Positions 31,517 to 42,238 of a DNA stretch of 64,000 nt are shown here, piece by piece. Position numbers and translations under genes: made by a program. Source of the DNA: Mermis nigrescens (Eukaryota > Nematoda > Enoplea > Mermithida > Mermithidae); assembly GCA_036768485.1 (NCBI GenBank), contig JAVLUZ010000339.1:783001-847000 (forward strand), written 5' to 3'. Every line of letters starts with the position of its first letter. Position 1 is the first letter of the stretch. The notes under the pieces were generated by a model that saw nothing but the letters and a program-made list of their open reading frames with translations, had not been told where the DNA came from and ran no database searches.

Positions 31517-33118
31517 ACAATGCATAGTAATGTTATGCATTAATCAACCACCAAAATCGCTGAAAATAACCCACTCATTCGCAGTTTGCAAATGAGAAAG
31601 TGTCAGACCATTAATGTCCTTTATCCGATTGCCAATATCGCAGAGTATCTGGCGGAATAGGCTGGGTCAATATGCAATAAGGAAGTGAAATTGACCCTGT
31701 TGCATTTGCTGCTGTAGACGCCAGGTTCCGAGCATGGCCAATTCTAGCGAGCGTTGGAATAATGAATGTTGGCTGGCTTCCTTGAGCAACAAAGACGACT
31801 AGACTGCTGGCGGCTAATGACATGTTGAGACGTAACGATCACTGCGTTTTCACTGATTTTCAAAAATTTATTACATTTTGAAATGCAGCTTTGTATAGTT
31901 CTAACTTGGTGAAATAATTTAGCCCCTATGAGAAAGAGAATTGAATTTCCTTCCGAATGATGTATATTTTGTTTCACACATTTGCTCCTACAGTAATATA
32001 TCAGTTAATAAACAAAAGTAAAGCTTTCTAAATACAAAGCAAAAAAAATGAAACTATTTTGCCTAAAAAACTTTCAATTTGTTATAACTACAGTATACCA
32101 CATAGCAAAAATAGCTCAAATCTCAACATGGCCGCATTTGTTACTACTTTGTTATATTATGCTGAAAACTGGCAAAATAGTTGCGTTTTAGCATCCTCTA
32201 AAATGTTCATTTTTTGGTTTTTCTTCGAAGCCTGCCGTTTACTCTACAAACGCGTTTTAAATTTTTTCCAATATGGTTGACCCCCTTAAGCCATGCTTAT
32301 TATGCGCCACAGGTTGTATATTATTGAATGTTTGGGCTTAATATGAAAAGAGCGTGAAACGAGCTTTCAAATGATTATTTACTCGTCCAATTTGATCAAC
32401 AATTCGCATTTTTCATTTTAATCCGTGTGGGCAGCCATATTTGAAAATTACTGTACTTTTGCACGTTTTTATCCACAATTATTTGTGCATTTATGATCTT
32501 CCAAAAATTTTTTCTGTAAATAGATGAAGAATTTTATGCTCTATTTAATGAGATAAGTTTTAAGGTTTGGTTCCTTGTACTTTGTTAGATTAACTTAAAA
32601 AAACCATTGTTTTACGCTGAAAACGCAGTGCGATGGTTTAACATCCATAATACCTTGTTACGTGGTCTTCTCGTAATGAACTCCAACTGGTAGGTTGAAA
32701 CAAGGCATGTTGGGCGCTGTGTCACTACATCCTCAGAGCCAGGTAGTGTAAAATAAACAGTCGCTAAATTGCTCAGCCCCGCCTTTGCTCTGCCCACAGA
32801 ATAATGGAGACTTGGGTGGTGTAAAACTGACAAAAATTACAAAAACATGTGAAAAATTCAATTTTGAAGGTCAAGTAAATTCTAGAAGTCCGCCAGCTTA
32901 TCCTTTTCACGTTCACATGTGGTGCAAGCCCCGAAGCCTCGACCTTTCCTTAGCATGTACAGCAACCCTCTTTTACAATCGAATGCAACTGCTTAGAGCA
33001 ATAATTCTTTAATCCTCTTATTTTTGACGCCATTCTTTATTTTTTCATTCATATTCTTTAGAATGTGGATTACGCAAAAATATCGAAAACATTATTTCCG
33101 AAGAATGTTGCCCGGAGG
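31517..33118. other. No supported gene
   Basis: Several short open frames occur. One on minus (31823-31611, 70 codons, beginning MSLAASSLVVFVAQG) has a hydrophobic start, but I recognise no domain, splice context or homologue, so it is not called. The rest is AT-rich. Confidence 0.4.
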
Positions 33119-33126
33119 GTCCTGGG

Positions 33127-33401
33127 CATACGTGGGCAAGCAAGAAAATTCTGGTGCGATATGCAAGATTTTAAAGGTCAAAAAATGGCCCTAAAAATGG
33201 TGGTATGACTGAAAAACATCATTTTTCGACGTTTGTCATCGAGCACTTGGAGCAGCTGCGAATAAATTGGTATCAAAAAATTGCGAAAAGAACGAAAAAA
33301 ATTTAAAAACCGAATTCTGAGGGGGGGGGTATTTTGATTTCTGGGAGGGGTATTTTGGTTTCTCGGGGGGCATACTCATCAACCCCCCACGCCCAGGTGT
33401 G
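33127..33401 (-). mobile_element. Family A MITE with perfect 8-bp TSD
   Basis: The 275-bp minus copy has plus-strand ends CATACGTGGGCAAGC and ACGCCCAGGTGTG. GTCCTGGG flanks both sides (33119-33126 and 33402-33409). It inserted into the left end of another family A copy (33402-33622), giving a head-to-head pair. Confidence 0.93.
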
Positions 33402-33622
33402 GTCCTGGGAGTGGGGGATTTTGGGGGTATGCATCCCCGGAAAGCCAAATACCCCCTAGAATTCACTTTTTGAAATTTTTATGCTTTTTCCGCAATTTTT
33501 TGATGCCACTGGATAGTGCTCGATGTGAAACGTTGAAAAATCGTGTTCTTTTCGCCATACCACCTTCTTTTACCTTTGAAAGATCTCGCGCCCCCGCCGT
33601 CCCCAGAATTTTTGGTATGTTG
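33402..33622 (+). mobile_element. Family A MITE, host of the previous copy
   Basis: From GGGAGTGGGGGATTTTGGGG it follows the family A plan through GATGCCACTGGATAGTGCTCG-type words and ACCTTTGAAAGATC to CCAGAATTTTTGG, then loses the right end. Its own left end is displaced to before 33119 by the inserted copy. Confidence 0.8.
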
Positions 33623-34669
33623 AACACGCTTTCGCATCGGTCAACTTTTATTTGTGCGTCTGTTCTGTTGGATTTTTGAAAATTTTCTGCTGAAAAATTG
33701 GTCTAATGCAAAATTTTCGTAAAGGAATCCGACTCCATGATTAATCAGCTTCCCACCATGACACTGTTCGATTTTTATTAGCTGCGACTGCCTCAATCTG
33801 CAAAACGTGGTTGCATTTATCCGCAGCTGATTCAATTGCCCATACATGAGATATAAAAAATTTGAATAAATTCAACGGAGTAACTTGCATACAATTATTA
33901 TCATCAGTATTATTGAATTATTGTTTCAGTATAGACATAGCAGTAAACTGCTTACAAAGTTTTCATCAATTGAATCAAGTATAAGTTTCTACCATGTCGC
34001 AAAAGAACTTTTTTACACAACGGTGTACACTTCGCGCTGACGCAAAGGTACATGAATTTCAGATTTAATAGGCTCTATTCTGGCTGAATACTTGCCTACT
34101 TTTTGAAGATTTTTTTGAATATGAAGAGCAGAAATCCCATATATATGCAAAATCATCCACAATTTTCGTGTTAAATCGCTATATGTGGGCTCACATATTG
34201 AACAGTTTCCAGTACATTTATTTCGATGGAAATTTCACATAAGACCATGGGGGAGTTAACCGGAGATTAAAAAATTTTGTGGCTTCTGAAATCTGGTTCT
34301 AGGAGGTAAGGGAGAAAAAATTGATACAAAATTTTTGGAATTTATCACAAGAAAAACACTACCTACCATAAAACTATAATGTACCTATAGTGTAGAATAA
34401 AATTTTACAAAGTCATACTAGCTAGATGCAGCAAGACCTCTTCTATTGATTGGCGCTTATCTCGTTTGCTAATTTCCCGTACAAGCAAGGACAATCGGAT
34501 TTCAGTACAACAGGCCCAAAATGTAAACGACAAAATTTGCATTTTTAGCCTATTGTAATGAAACGAGTTCTACTTTCTGAGCAAAACGAATAGTACTGTG
34601 ATATTTAGCGTAAAAAACTACCTAAAATATATCATTTTGAGATAAGATTTTGGACGTGTCACGAAGAAA
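33623..34669. other. No supported gene
   Basis: A minus open frame at 33847-33641 (beginning MYGQLNQLRINATTFC) contains a possible acceptor TTTTGCAG, but I recognise no domain and no partner exon. Otherwise AT-rich. Confidence 0.4.
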
Positions 34670-34886
34670 CGTGGGCGTGGGAAGGGGGAAGTTTGGGCGG
34701 ATGCAGCCCCAGAAATCAATTTTTAAAAAACGTTTTCTGGTTTTTCGGAATTTTTATGCCAATGGATAGTACTCGATGAGAAACGTTGACAATGGTGTGT
34801 TACCACCATACCCCCATTTTAAAAACCATTTTTTTGACCATTGAAAAATCTTGCATCCTCCTAGAATTTTGGTGCTGCCCACCTAG
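34670..34886 (+). mobile_element. Family A MITE, left end worn
   Basis: ACGTGGGCGTGGG at the left, ATGCCAATGGATAGTACTCG inside, GGTGCTGCCCACCTA at the right. No target duplication is clear. Non-coding. Confidence 0.8.
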
Positions 34887-35379
34887 TAGGTCCAATCTCT
34901 CAGAAAGTGTGCCTTAAGCACCCCCGGAACGTAACAATTGCGCAATTTTACTGAACGAAACGACTTAAAAACAATATTTAAGTGCCACGAAGAGCAAAAA
35001 AACGAAAAATCTTGTAGGTGTACAAATGTAATCGTTATAAACATAAAACGTGTTAAGAAGCGAAGCGATTTATAAGCAGTTTCAAACGCAGTAAACAATA
35101 TAATAGCGCAAAATGTGTTGGCATGTCGCCAGAACACGTAGACAACTCGAGATCCTGATTTGTTTTGCACTTTCTTTGTTCAGATCTAATAAATTAAACG
35201 TACACAAAAGGAAGCCGCAAATTATGTCGAAAAAACGTATAGGTTTACCTCGTGTGATGTTTTAAGATGTGTTTGAATTCTCTTTAAGCGATTAGAAATA
35301 ACTTGTCACGGGCAAAAAGTGTGAATTTCAATTTAATTGCAAACGAGCTCGACGGCACTATCAAGGTTTGGGTAGCAAG
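34887..35379. other. No gene seen
   Basis: AT-rich sequence between two family A elements. Open frames are short and unrecognised. Confidence 0.35.
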
Positions 35380-35606
35380 CATACGTGGGCAGCGAGAAAA
35401 TTCTGGGGGGTGCAAGATTTTTTGAAGGTGAAAAATGGCCTTAAAAATGGTGGCATGTCGGAAAAAAACCATTTTTCGACGTTTCTCATCGAGCACTATC
35501 CATTGGCATCAAAAAAATTGCGAAAAAAACGAAAAAAGTTTTCAAAAATTGAATTGGGGGGGGGTATTTTGATTTCTGGGGGTGCATACCCCCACGCCCA
35601 GGTGTG
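35380..35606 (-). mobile_element. Family A MITE on minus
   Basis: Plus-strand ends are CATACGTGGGCAGC and ACGCCCAGGTGTG. The flanks GTAGCAAG and GTAGCAGC agree at 6 of 8 positions. It faces the copy at 35682 about 75 bases away. Non-coding. Confidence 0.85.
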
Positions 35607-35681
35607 GTAGCAGCAGTGTAGTCTAAAATGTTTTTGAAAGAAATTTGCCTTTTCCAAATTGTCAGATTAAATAGTGCCAAC

Positions 35682-35899
35682 CACACGTGGGCATGGGGGG
35701 TTTGGGAGGTATGCAACCTCCAGAAATTCGAATACCCCCAGAATTCAATTTTCTAATTTTTTTTGTTTTTTCGCAATTTTTTAATGCCATGGATAGTACT
35801 CGATTAGAAACGTTGAAAAACGGTTTTTTTGGCCATACCACCATTTTTCGACCTTTGAAAAATCATGCACCCCCAGAATTTTGGTGCTGCCCACCTATG
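35682..35899 (+). mobile_element. Family A MITE on plus
   Basis: It runs from CACACGTGGGCATGGG to GCTGCCCACCTATG. The flanks GTGCCAAC and GTGCCGCC agree at 6 of 8 positions. Non-coding; opposite orientation to its neighbour. Confidence 0.87.
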
Positions 35900-36197
35900 G
35901 TGCCGCCAACATTGTATATGACCCGCAAATCGGCGTACCGTATGCAGCGCGCGCAGCGCCTCAGTCGACATACCGTACGTGTGGTTCGTTTACAATAAAC
36001 TTTCTACAATTTACGAAAAACTAATATGACGTAACTAACGAAAAAAAGCACATGCAGCAATGAGACAATAAAGTTACGGGTTAAAGGTAGGGCGAATCGT
36101 TTTCTGACGCGGTCATTCTTTCGTCTTAAGCCGCGCGAACGTACAAAAACAAAAAAGGCGAATGAAGACTAAGTTCAAGCCAGTTTTAGTGGAAAAT

Positions 36198-36384
36198 TCA
36201 AATTTTAAGGTCTTTGATCGCATCAACGACGTTACGATTGATGAACCGACCGTTGCGCTGACCGGATGACGACAAAGGAGAGCCGTAGCACTTGGTCAAA
36301 GACATGACGCTGCCGTAGCCCAATTCCTGCTCCCGTCGCCAAAGATCTTCGATCCACTTGCTCGGCTCGAAAATGCCTTTGTCG
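36198..36384 (-). CDS. Candidate terminal exon of an unrecognised gene
   Basis: A GC-richer island with one uninterrupted minus frame: GIFEPSKWIEDLWRREQELG, YGSVMSLTKCYGSPLSSSGQ, NGRFINRNVVDAIKDLKI and TGA at 36200-36198. Codon use is balanced and third positions are G/C-rich, unlike the repeats around it. A good acceptor (ATGTTGCAG) ends at 36385 on minus; a second AG, 8 bases further in, would join in frame with the exon at 36456-36567. The residues are charged with no signal or membrane segment. I do not recognise the family. A conserved-protein search with this segment would settle it. Confidence 0.5.
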
Positions 36385-36455
36385 CTGCAACATCATGAAA
36401 AACATTGCCCTTATCTACGACGCGTATCCCGGCGTTAAGCAATTCAATAATTTAC

Positions 36456-36567
36456 CAGAAAAAATCAACCGTTTTAAACCGGAAACGAGGGATAGTCGAT
36501 CACTAGTCGTCTCGTCAACAACATAAAACAACAAACCGGGAAAAAGAGATTTCTGCCAAATAGTCAT
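36456..36567 (-). CDS. Candidate first exon of the same unrecognised gene
   Basis: The minus ATG at 36567-36565 has A at -3 and an in-frame stop shortly upstream. It opens 37 codons, M-T-I-W-Q-K-S-L-F-P-G-L-L-F-Y-V-V-D-E-T, then SDRLSLVSGLKRLIFS, ending in TCTG before a GTAAAT donor. Joined to the second possible acceptor downstream it gives ...LIFSG-IFEPSKW in frame, about 96 residues in total. The short length, the 60-70 base intron and the lack of homology make this tentative. Confidence 0.3.
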
Positions 36568-36839
36568 TTTAGAACGGTTCTAGCCGCATACATGCTCAGA
36601 GCCGAAATTCTGACATCCGACGGGGGCCTGGGTCACTCGTGGGTAGCGAAGTGGCCGAATTATCTTGGGGGTTCTGTCAAATTCTCAGGGATCTAAAATT
36701 TTCCCCTTACGCCGCGCGCGGTCATAATAACCATAATGCGGAGCATGACCGACCCGAGGGGAGGGTTAGCCGATCGAGGGGGGTCAGATGGTGAGCATTT
36801 TTGGGCCAACACGATCGCAACCACGCACGTTTGCTTAAG
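36568..36839. other. GC-rich stretch with a repeat word
   Basis: GTGGGTAGCGAAGTGGCCGA near 36637 matches 16268 (GGGTAGCGAGCGACCGA), so part of this is interspersed repeat. GCCGCGCGCGG and CCGACCCGAGGGGAGGG give local GC richness. It might include the promoter of the preceding candidate. No exon is supported. Confidence 0.35.
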
Positions 36840-37610
36840 ATAACGTCATATTTAGTTGAAAAATTTTTCAGTTTAAAAATCTTTCTCATCCTAAATATTT
36901 GTATGTTGTTTATGATTGTATTGTAATTTTCTCTACTACAGTTTTCAGCTTTTCCAGTAAGCGAGTGAAATGTCCACGAAATTAAATAGACGTAATCAAG
37001 AACTTAATGAGGCGTCGTATGAAACCAATTCAATTTTCAATCAGGATTTTACGAAACGAGGTGTATAGCGAAACGCTCGCATTTATTAGGGCCGCAAGAA
37101 GGCCAGCGTCTTGGGGTTAGGGGGAAAGTTCATGGGTAAACATACTAAGATTAATGCCAGGAACGGACAAAAGTCAAGGTAATTGGAATTGACCAAACCC
37201 TGAAAATTCTGAAAATTAATGTAGTTATTACGCTACTTGAACCTATCTACTTATTTTAAATATTACATTAGCTCGAAAAAGCTTAATGATCTCCCGACCA
37301 GGCGGACCTCGACCCTGTCAATGCTAAGCAAATTCAACTGAGACTGAAAGTTATAACTCGATATCATTTAACAATGATTGACGGTACGTAGGTGCGAATT
37401 TGTTGGCTCGATTGATTGAAAACTAAATATGGATTCTATCAGTTTTGTCTTGATAAGAATTGACGAAATTAAAGTGTGACTGATGGAACTAACTCAGTTT
37501 CCGCTTATTACATAAACGTTGATATTCCTTACTTCAATCAATCGATGCGACGATTCGCGCCTAACAATAATATTAGAATTTCGGGCCTCGGCTCAGCTCT
37601 ATTATGTATA
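36840..37610 (+). repeat. Family R repeat, copy 3
   Basis: Words TATGTTGTTTATGATTG, CAGCTTTTCCAGTAAGCGA, AATCAAGAACTT and TTCAATTTTCAATCAGG match copy 1, and TCTTGATAAGAATTGA, GTGTGACTGATGGAACTA and AATCGATGCGACGATT match 44660-44400 inverted. It supplies the empty site for the family D insertion in copy 1. Non-coding. Confidence 0.65.
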
Positions 37611-38149
37611 AAGCAGTTTAGGGCCAATTTCGAGCACGCTTATAGAAAAATTTCCATTTTCAGTCATTTTGCCTCATTTTCACAAGAAAATGTACCATTT
37701 TTTAATTCTGGAGGATCTAGCGCCTGTCTGGTCATAAGGTTATAATGGTCATAATATAATATATAATATATCATAATATATCTGATCATAATCATATCTG
37801 ATCATAAAATCATAATATTATAATCATAATCATATCATATCATAAGAAAATTCACGTTGCCGACCGTTCTGAAGAGGTCCTCACAGAAAACATGTTTCAT
37901 ACCCCTATAAATTACGGCTTTCCAAATAAATAGGAGAAAACGGTGTAAGTATTTTTAGCGAGCTTTTAGCCCACAGTGACATTTTTTCTATCGGCGGATC
38001 ACGCTAAATAGCCCTTTTTGACTGAATTTGATTGAATTCCATCACAGTCAGAAACACAAAAAATATCTTTATGACCATACATCACCCAGATTCGCCATTT
38101 TCCAATTCCCGAAAATCGTAAGCGTTTTAAGCGTTTTCAACCGTCCATT
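37611..38149. other. No gene; ATAATAT/TGATCAT low-complexity block
   Basis: 37740-37850 is a low-complexity tract of ATAAT, ATCATA and TGATCA words that are mutually palindromic. The remainder is AT-rich. Confidence 0.4.
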
Positions 38150-38395
38150 TGCTTAAAAGCGTCAGATTTCGGCGCATCGCGCCACATGCTCATTTTATGA
38201 CTGTATTATGTTCAATTTAGTGGAATTTATAGATATTTCCCGAAATTTTTCCACGTCTTCATGCTCTGAGAAAGGTAGAGAATCATCATTCATGTACGCC
38301 TGAAAATGATATTTCTGACCCGTATCCACCACTTTGAGACAAAAAAGGCAATTTAAAATTTCAAACCCCCCCAGAATTCCCATACTGTGCGTGTC
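38150..38395 (-). mobile_element. Family N MITE relic on minus
   Basis: On plus it shows the hairpin GGCGCATCGCGCC (38171-38183), then GAGAAAGGTAGAG, CCCCCCCAGAATTCCCATAC and CTGTGCGTGTC, the left half of family N in reverse. Truncated. Confidence 0.6.
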
Positions 38396-38754
38396 TAATT
38401 ATCAAGCGTATTTATCGTTTTTGAGCGTAGAAAAGGCAGAAAGCGTTGTACAAAAGCTTCTCGGTGTTACCTACGCAATTCATAAACTGCGCGTGTAGGA
38501 AACCTCTAAGCCGCAAATTCCAACTTTTTATAGAGTCTCGCCGATTAATTCGCTCATTTCAAACTTCCAGTCATTAGCTTCTATTCACTTTCAAAAATAC
38601 GGATACTTTTCCGTTTTTCGAAACCTCGAGATGAATTTAATTTTCCATGTTTCAATTTTTATTTCCTATTCCCAACTCTTAAATCTTCAAGCTCTTCTAG
38701 GAGAATATTTTTCAAGTCCATTTGCATGAATCTTAAAACTGTCATAATCATACG

Positions 38755-39085
38755 AGCGTAGCATGGGAATTCTGGAGGGGGGGGTGAAATTATAGAGTGC
38801 ATTTTTGGGTCCAAAAATGGTAGGTACGCGTCAAAAACATCGTTATTCAGCGTTTCTGACGTTGTTTTATCTTTCTAGAGCATAAAAACATGAAAAAATC
38901 GAAAAAGTCGGAACAAATTGAACAAAATATAGTCAAAATGTGAGTATAATGGCGCGAAGCGCCGAAAATTTGGCACTTTTGAGCAAACGATAACGAAAAA
39001 CGCTTAAAAAAGCATCTTTTCTACAAATTTCAAAATTTTTGCGAGCTTTCAAAAAATCACCGATTCTGAGGGGAATGAATGATTC
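38755..39085 (+). mobile_element. Family N MITE, worn copy
   Basis: GTAGCATGGGAATTCTGG, TGGGTCCAAAAATGG, TTCTGACG, the hairpin GGCGCGAAGCGCC (38951-38963) and GAGCAAACGATA follow the family plan. The ends are not clean. Non-coding. Confidence 0.7.
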
Positions 39086-39350
39086 CATGTTAACAAAACC
39101 GCCGTTAAGCGAGGACTTCCCTTGCGCGAATGTACTGTAATTTTATTGTATCGATACTAAAGTATTTCTAATACGTACACAATTGCGTTATAGTTGTAAA
39201 TAACGTGTTGTAGCAAAATTAGGGTCCATTTAAAAATAAGGATTTGGTTTCCAGGAATTTCTTTTTTCCGCTTTCCTAGCAATACTTCGTATAACTGGAA
39301 TAAGTAGTCTTCCCAAAAATTTTACGGCCTTCTTATTCTAATATGACGAC

Positions 39351-39740
39351 CATACATGCACAGCATAGGAATTCTGGGGGTGGGGTTGAATACCTAAAGT
39401 GCGTTTTTTGGACCCAAAAATGGCCGGTACGCGTTAAAAAACATCGTTTTTTGGCGTTTCTGACGATACTCTATCCTTCTAGAGCATAAAATCATGGAAA
39501 AATTTCGAAAAAAGTCGAATAATATATATGGCGAATTGTAAATATATGGCGCGAAGCGCCGAAAATTTGGCGATTTTGAGCAAATAGATAGCCAAAAACC
39601 CTTAAAAAGACACTTTTTCTACCAATTTTCAGGTAAGTTTAGGAAACTTTTGAGAAATCGCCAATTCTGGGGTGGTGAAACATTTTTTGCGGGGGTGAAA
39701 AATGATTCTGCGGGGGTGAAATCCCCCAAGATCATGTATG
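39351..39740 (+). mobile_element. Family N MITE with perfect 8-bp TSD
   Basis: The 390-bp element runs from CATACATGCACAGCATAGG to AGATCATGTATG (inverted CATACATG). ATGACGAC flanks both ends (39343-39350 and 39741-39748). The hairpin is at 39548-39560. G-rich, GGGGTGAAA-repeating right half. It fits the hAT pattern and is non-coding. Confidence 0.92.
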
Positions 39741-40460
39741 ATGACGACTATTCAGCTTCCAGTTAAAAACATTTAGCATTAAAATTTTGTTGGACATACG
39801 TCCACTTCGACTCAAAAACTTTATTATTTTGTCGTACAAACTGGTCCAATTTTAATTTTGTTGATTTTAAACCCGATTATTCTTCCTGAATTAATTATAA
39901 TTTTATATTAAAATCAAATTAAATTTCCATATTTTCACACTTCGCTTTAAAAATCCAGTTTGATTACTTGTCGTAAATGCGCGGCAAACAAGCGGGACGC
40001 GGAATAGTGCCATGAACCTTTTGCAAATCCATGTAAATTTTCAACAATTTGAGCTAAAAAAGCATAACGTGTAAAGTGATCAATCGGAAAATCAAAAGAC
40101 ACGCAAATTCTGAGTCTTTCGTATCTTAGCGGCGCAACAAATTTTCGGTCAACGTCGGCGGCGCGAGAAGACGCTGCGTAATCGTCGTTCTAAACATGGA
40201 AAGCTCTTTCTTTACACCACGTTGCAAACAGTACGGACGAGTCCATTGAGAGAAAGAGATAAAATAAAACATGAGTCGATCTCACGAAACGGTATTTGAT
40301 TACCGTATCTCTTCCATCGAGAATAGACGGATCGGAACCTGGCATCGATTTAATGCAAATTTAAAAATTAAAGCAAAATAACGGGAAGTGCGAAGAGCTT
40401 TTTCTAGGTGGCCAGAGGGGGAAGATGAAATCCAGATAGGGTCATACAGTGAATTGTGGT
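39741..40460. other. No supported gene; GC-richer core
   Basis: 39960-40350 is GC-richer and free of the repeat families named here (for example GGTCAACGTCGGCGGCGCGAG). On minus, ATG at about 40197 opens a 23-codon frame beginning MFRTTITQRLL and ending TAA; it has a mitochondrial-presequence look but no donor or domain. It may be a promoter or a short first exon; not called as a gene. Confidence 0.3.
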
Positions 40461-40806
40461 CATTATTTTTTGTACAAGGTCCATTTTTACATGAACAAAG
40501 GTAGTAATTAAAAATCTTTGCTCATCTGCACACATAGAATAAACCTTAATGTTTTTACTATATTATGCATACCGAAATGATTTTTGTGTGCTTAAAATAC
40601 CTTTTGAATCGTTAGGTACTAGTGTACCTTCATCGATTTGAGCATCTCTAATAACTATAAAAGATTGAAGAGATTATGGATACGGCGCCAAGCGCCGGAA
40701 AATTTGGATAATTTTACCTTTTTAATTAGAATTTGCGGCCTTCATTATTTTCTCAAAATCGCCCGACAGTACCTGATTTTCCAAAAGCTTACGTAGGGGT
40801 AATACC
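40461..40806. other. Family F relic and isolated hairpin
   Basis: TTTTTTGTACAAGGTCCATTT at about 40467 matches the family F relic at 46819. GGCGCCAAGCGCC at 40684-40696 is an isolated hairpin in its usual CGGAAAATTTGG context. No gene. Confidence 0.5.
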
Positions 40807-41022
40807 CACACATGGGCGTTGGGGGGAGAGTTTGCGGAGGGGGTATCCATCCCAGAATTCAATTTTTAAAATTTTTTTCCATTTTTTTTGCAATTTTTTG
40901 ATGCCAATGGATAGTGCTCGACGAGAAACGTTGAATAATGGTGTTTTTTCGCCACACCACCATACGTAAGATCACTTTTTGACCTTTGCATCCCCGCAGA
41001 ATTTTAATGCTGCCCACCTATG
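40807..41022 (+). mobile_element. Family A MITE
   Basis: It runs from CACACATGGGCGTTGGG to AATGCTGCCCACCTATG. No matched target duplication. Its left flank (GTAATACC after AAAATCGCCCGACAGTACC) resembles the flank of the copy at 9795. Non-coding. Confidence 0.82.
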
Positions 41023-41113
41023 ATAATGTAATGCCGTTTTAATTACTTAATTAATCCATATCTTAAAACTCAACTATATTCTCTTTGCTATCATGTGCAA
41101 CGTTAACATTTAA

Positions 41114-42238
41114 GGGCCGTATGACAGAACGCGGAATAGTGCTATTCCAGGATAAAACAGTGGGATAAGAGGGCGGAATAGAATGTTTCGGTATTACAGA
41201 AAGCGGAATTAACAGTGATATTCCAGGAATAAAGTTGGTATGACAGAACGCGGAATAGCGCCGTTCCGGGCGCTAACCTCGGGATAAAACGGCGGAATAA
41301 AAATAAGCGGTATGACAGAAGGCGAAATAAATTATCTCGGGAATAAAAACAGCCGCTTTTATTCCACCATTTTATACCTGGTCAGAGCAGGTATAAGTCA
41401 GCGGTATAGTAGTAAAAATCGTTTCTAACGCGGTCTTAAAGGGTGTAAATGTGTCGAAAAATTTTAATAAGATAGTTAATCAATTCCTCTTTATCCAGAG
41501 ATTCAATATTGTTGTTCTCGCTTGTATTTACGATCAAAAAGATGCAGAAATTTTTCTAGTGCCTTTGCTACACGAGTGCAGCTCGTATAGTTGGTAAAGA
41601 GATTTTAAAATTTTTCGATCATGCATTATTAAACACGCCGAGTGGAGTGATTTATAAAATTAATGCAGTAAGTAGTAAGTATAATCAACAAGTTGACAGA
41701 AATATTCACCATGAGTACATAAATAAGTAGTTTTCCATCCGCAAACTATGATAAATTTTTTGATCTCGATGGTAATGATTTATTTTTATTTTTATTTTGC
41801 GTAGAAGCAAGCAAGCGCCTTCATTGAACCCAATAATAAAAAATTTATGTGGTAACATTCAGAAGTCTCAAGTCAATTCCATGCATCAATGCACAAATTA
41901 CACGCGCGCGCTACACACACCATTGTATTTACGTCCTATGATTTCGAACGAATAACGTGACGTGATTACAGTATGCAGTATGCGTTAGACGGGCAATCTA
42001 TACACAAAACCAATGGAATGCATAGCTTAACCTGGGATAGATTCAGTTATCCCAGGATTAGCTATTCATCGCGTATTTCGCGTCCTGTAATACCAAATTT
42101 TCTTATTCCTAGGATAGCTTATTCCGTCCCTTAACCCAGGAATAGCTATCACGAGAATAAGTTTTATTACGAGAATAGCTATTCCCAGAATAGGGCTTAT
42201 CCCAGGAATAACTTATTCCGCTTTCGTCACACGGCCCC
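41114..42238. mobile_element. 1.1-kb element with GGGCCGTATGACAGAA ends, copy 1
   Basis: It begins GGGCCGTATGACAGAACGCG and ends CTTTCGTCACACGGCCCC. The terminal ~220-280 bases on each side are built from subrepeats (GGAATAGTGCTATTCC, GGGATAA, TTATTCC) that pair across the element. The middle 600 bases are AT-rich and show no coding frame. It abuts a second diverged copy head to tail. End sequence and structure fit a cut-and-paste DNA transposon; the superfamily is undetermined. Confidence 0.8.

Noticed and set aside
31611..31823. 70-codon minus frame with a hydrophobic start
   Set aside because: No recognisable domain, no splice partner and no composition difference from surrounding DNA.
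39961..40210. First exon of a mitochondrial protein on minus (MFRTTITQRLL)
   Set aside because: Only 23 codons, ends in a stop, and no donor or downstream exon is visible.
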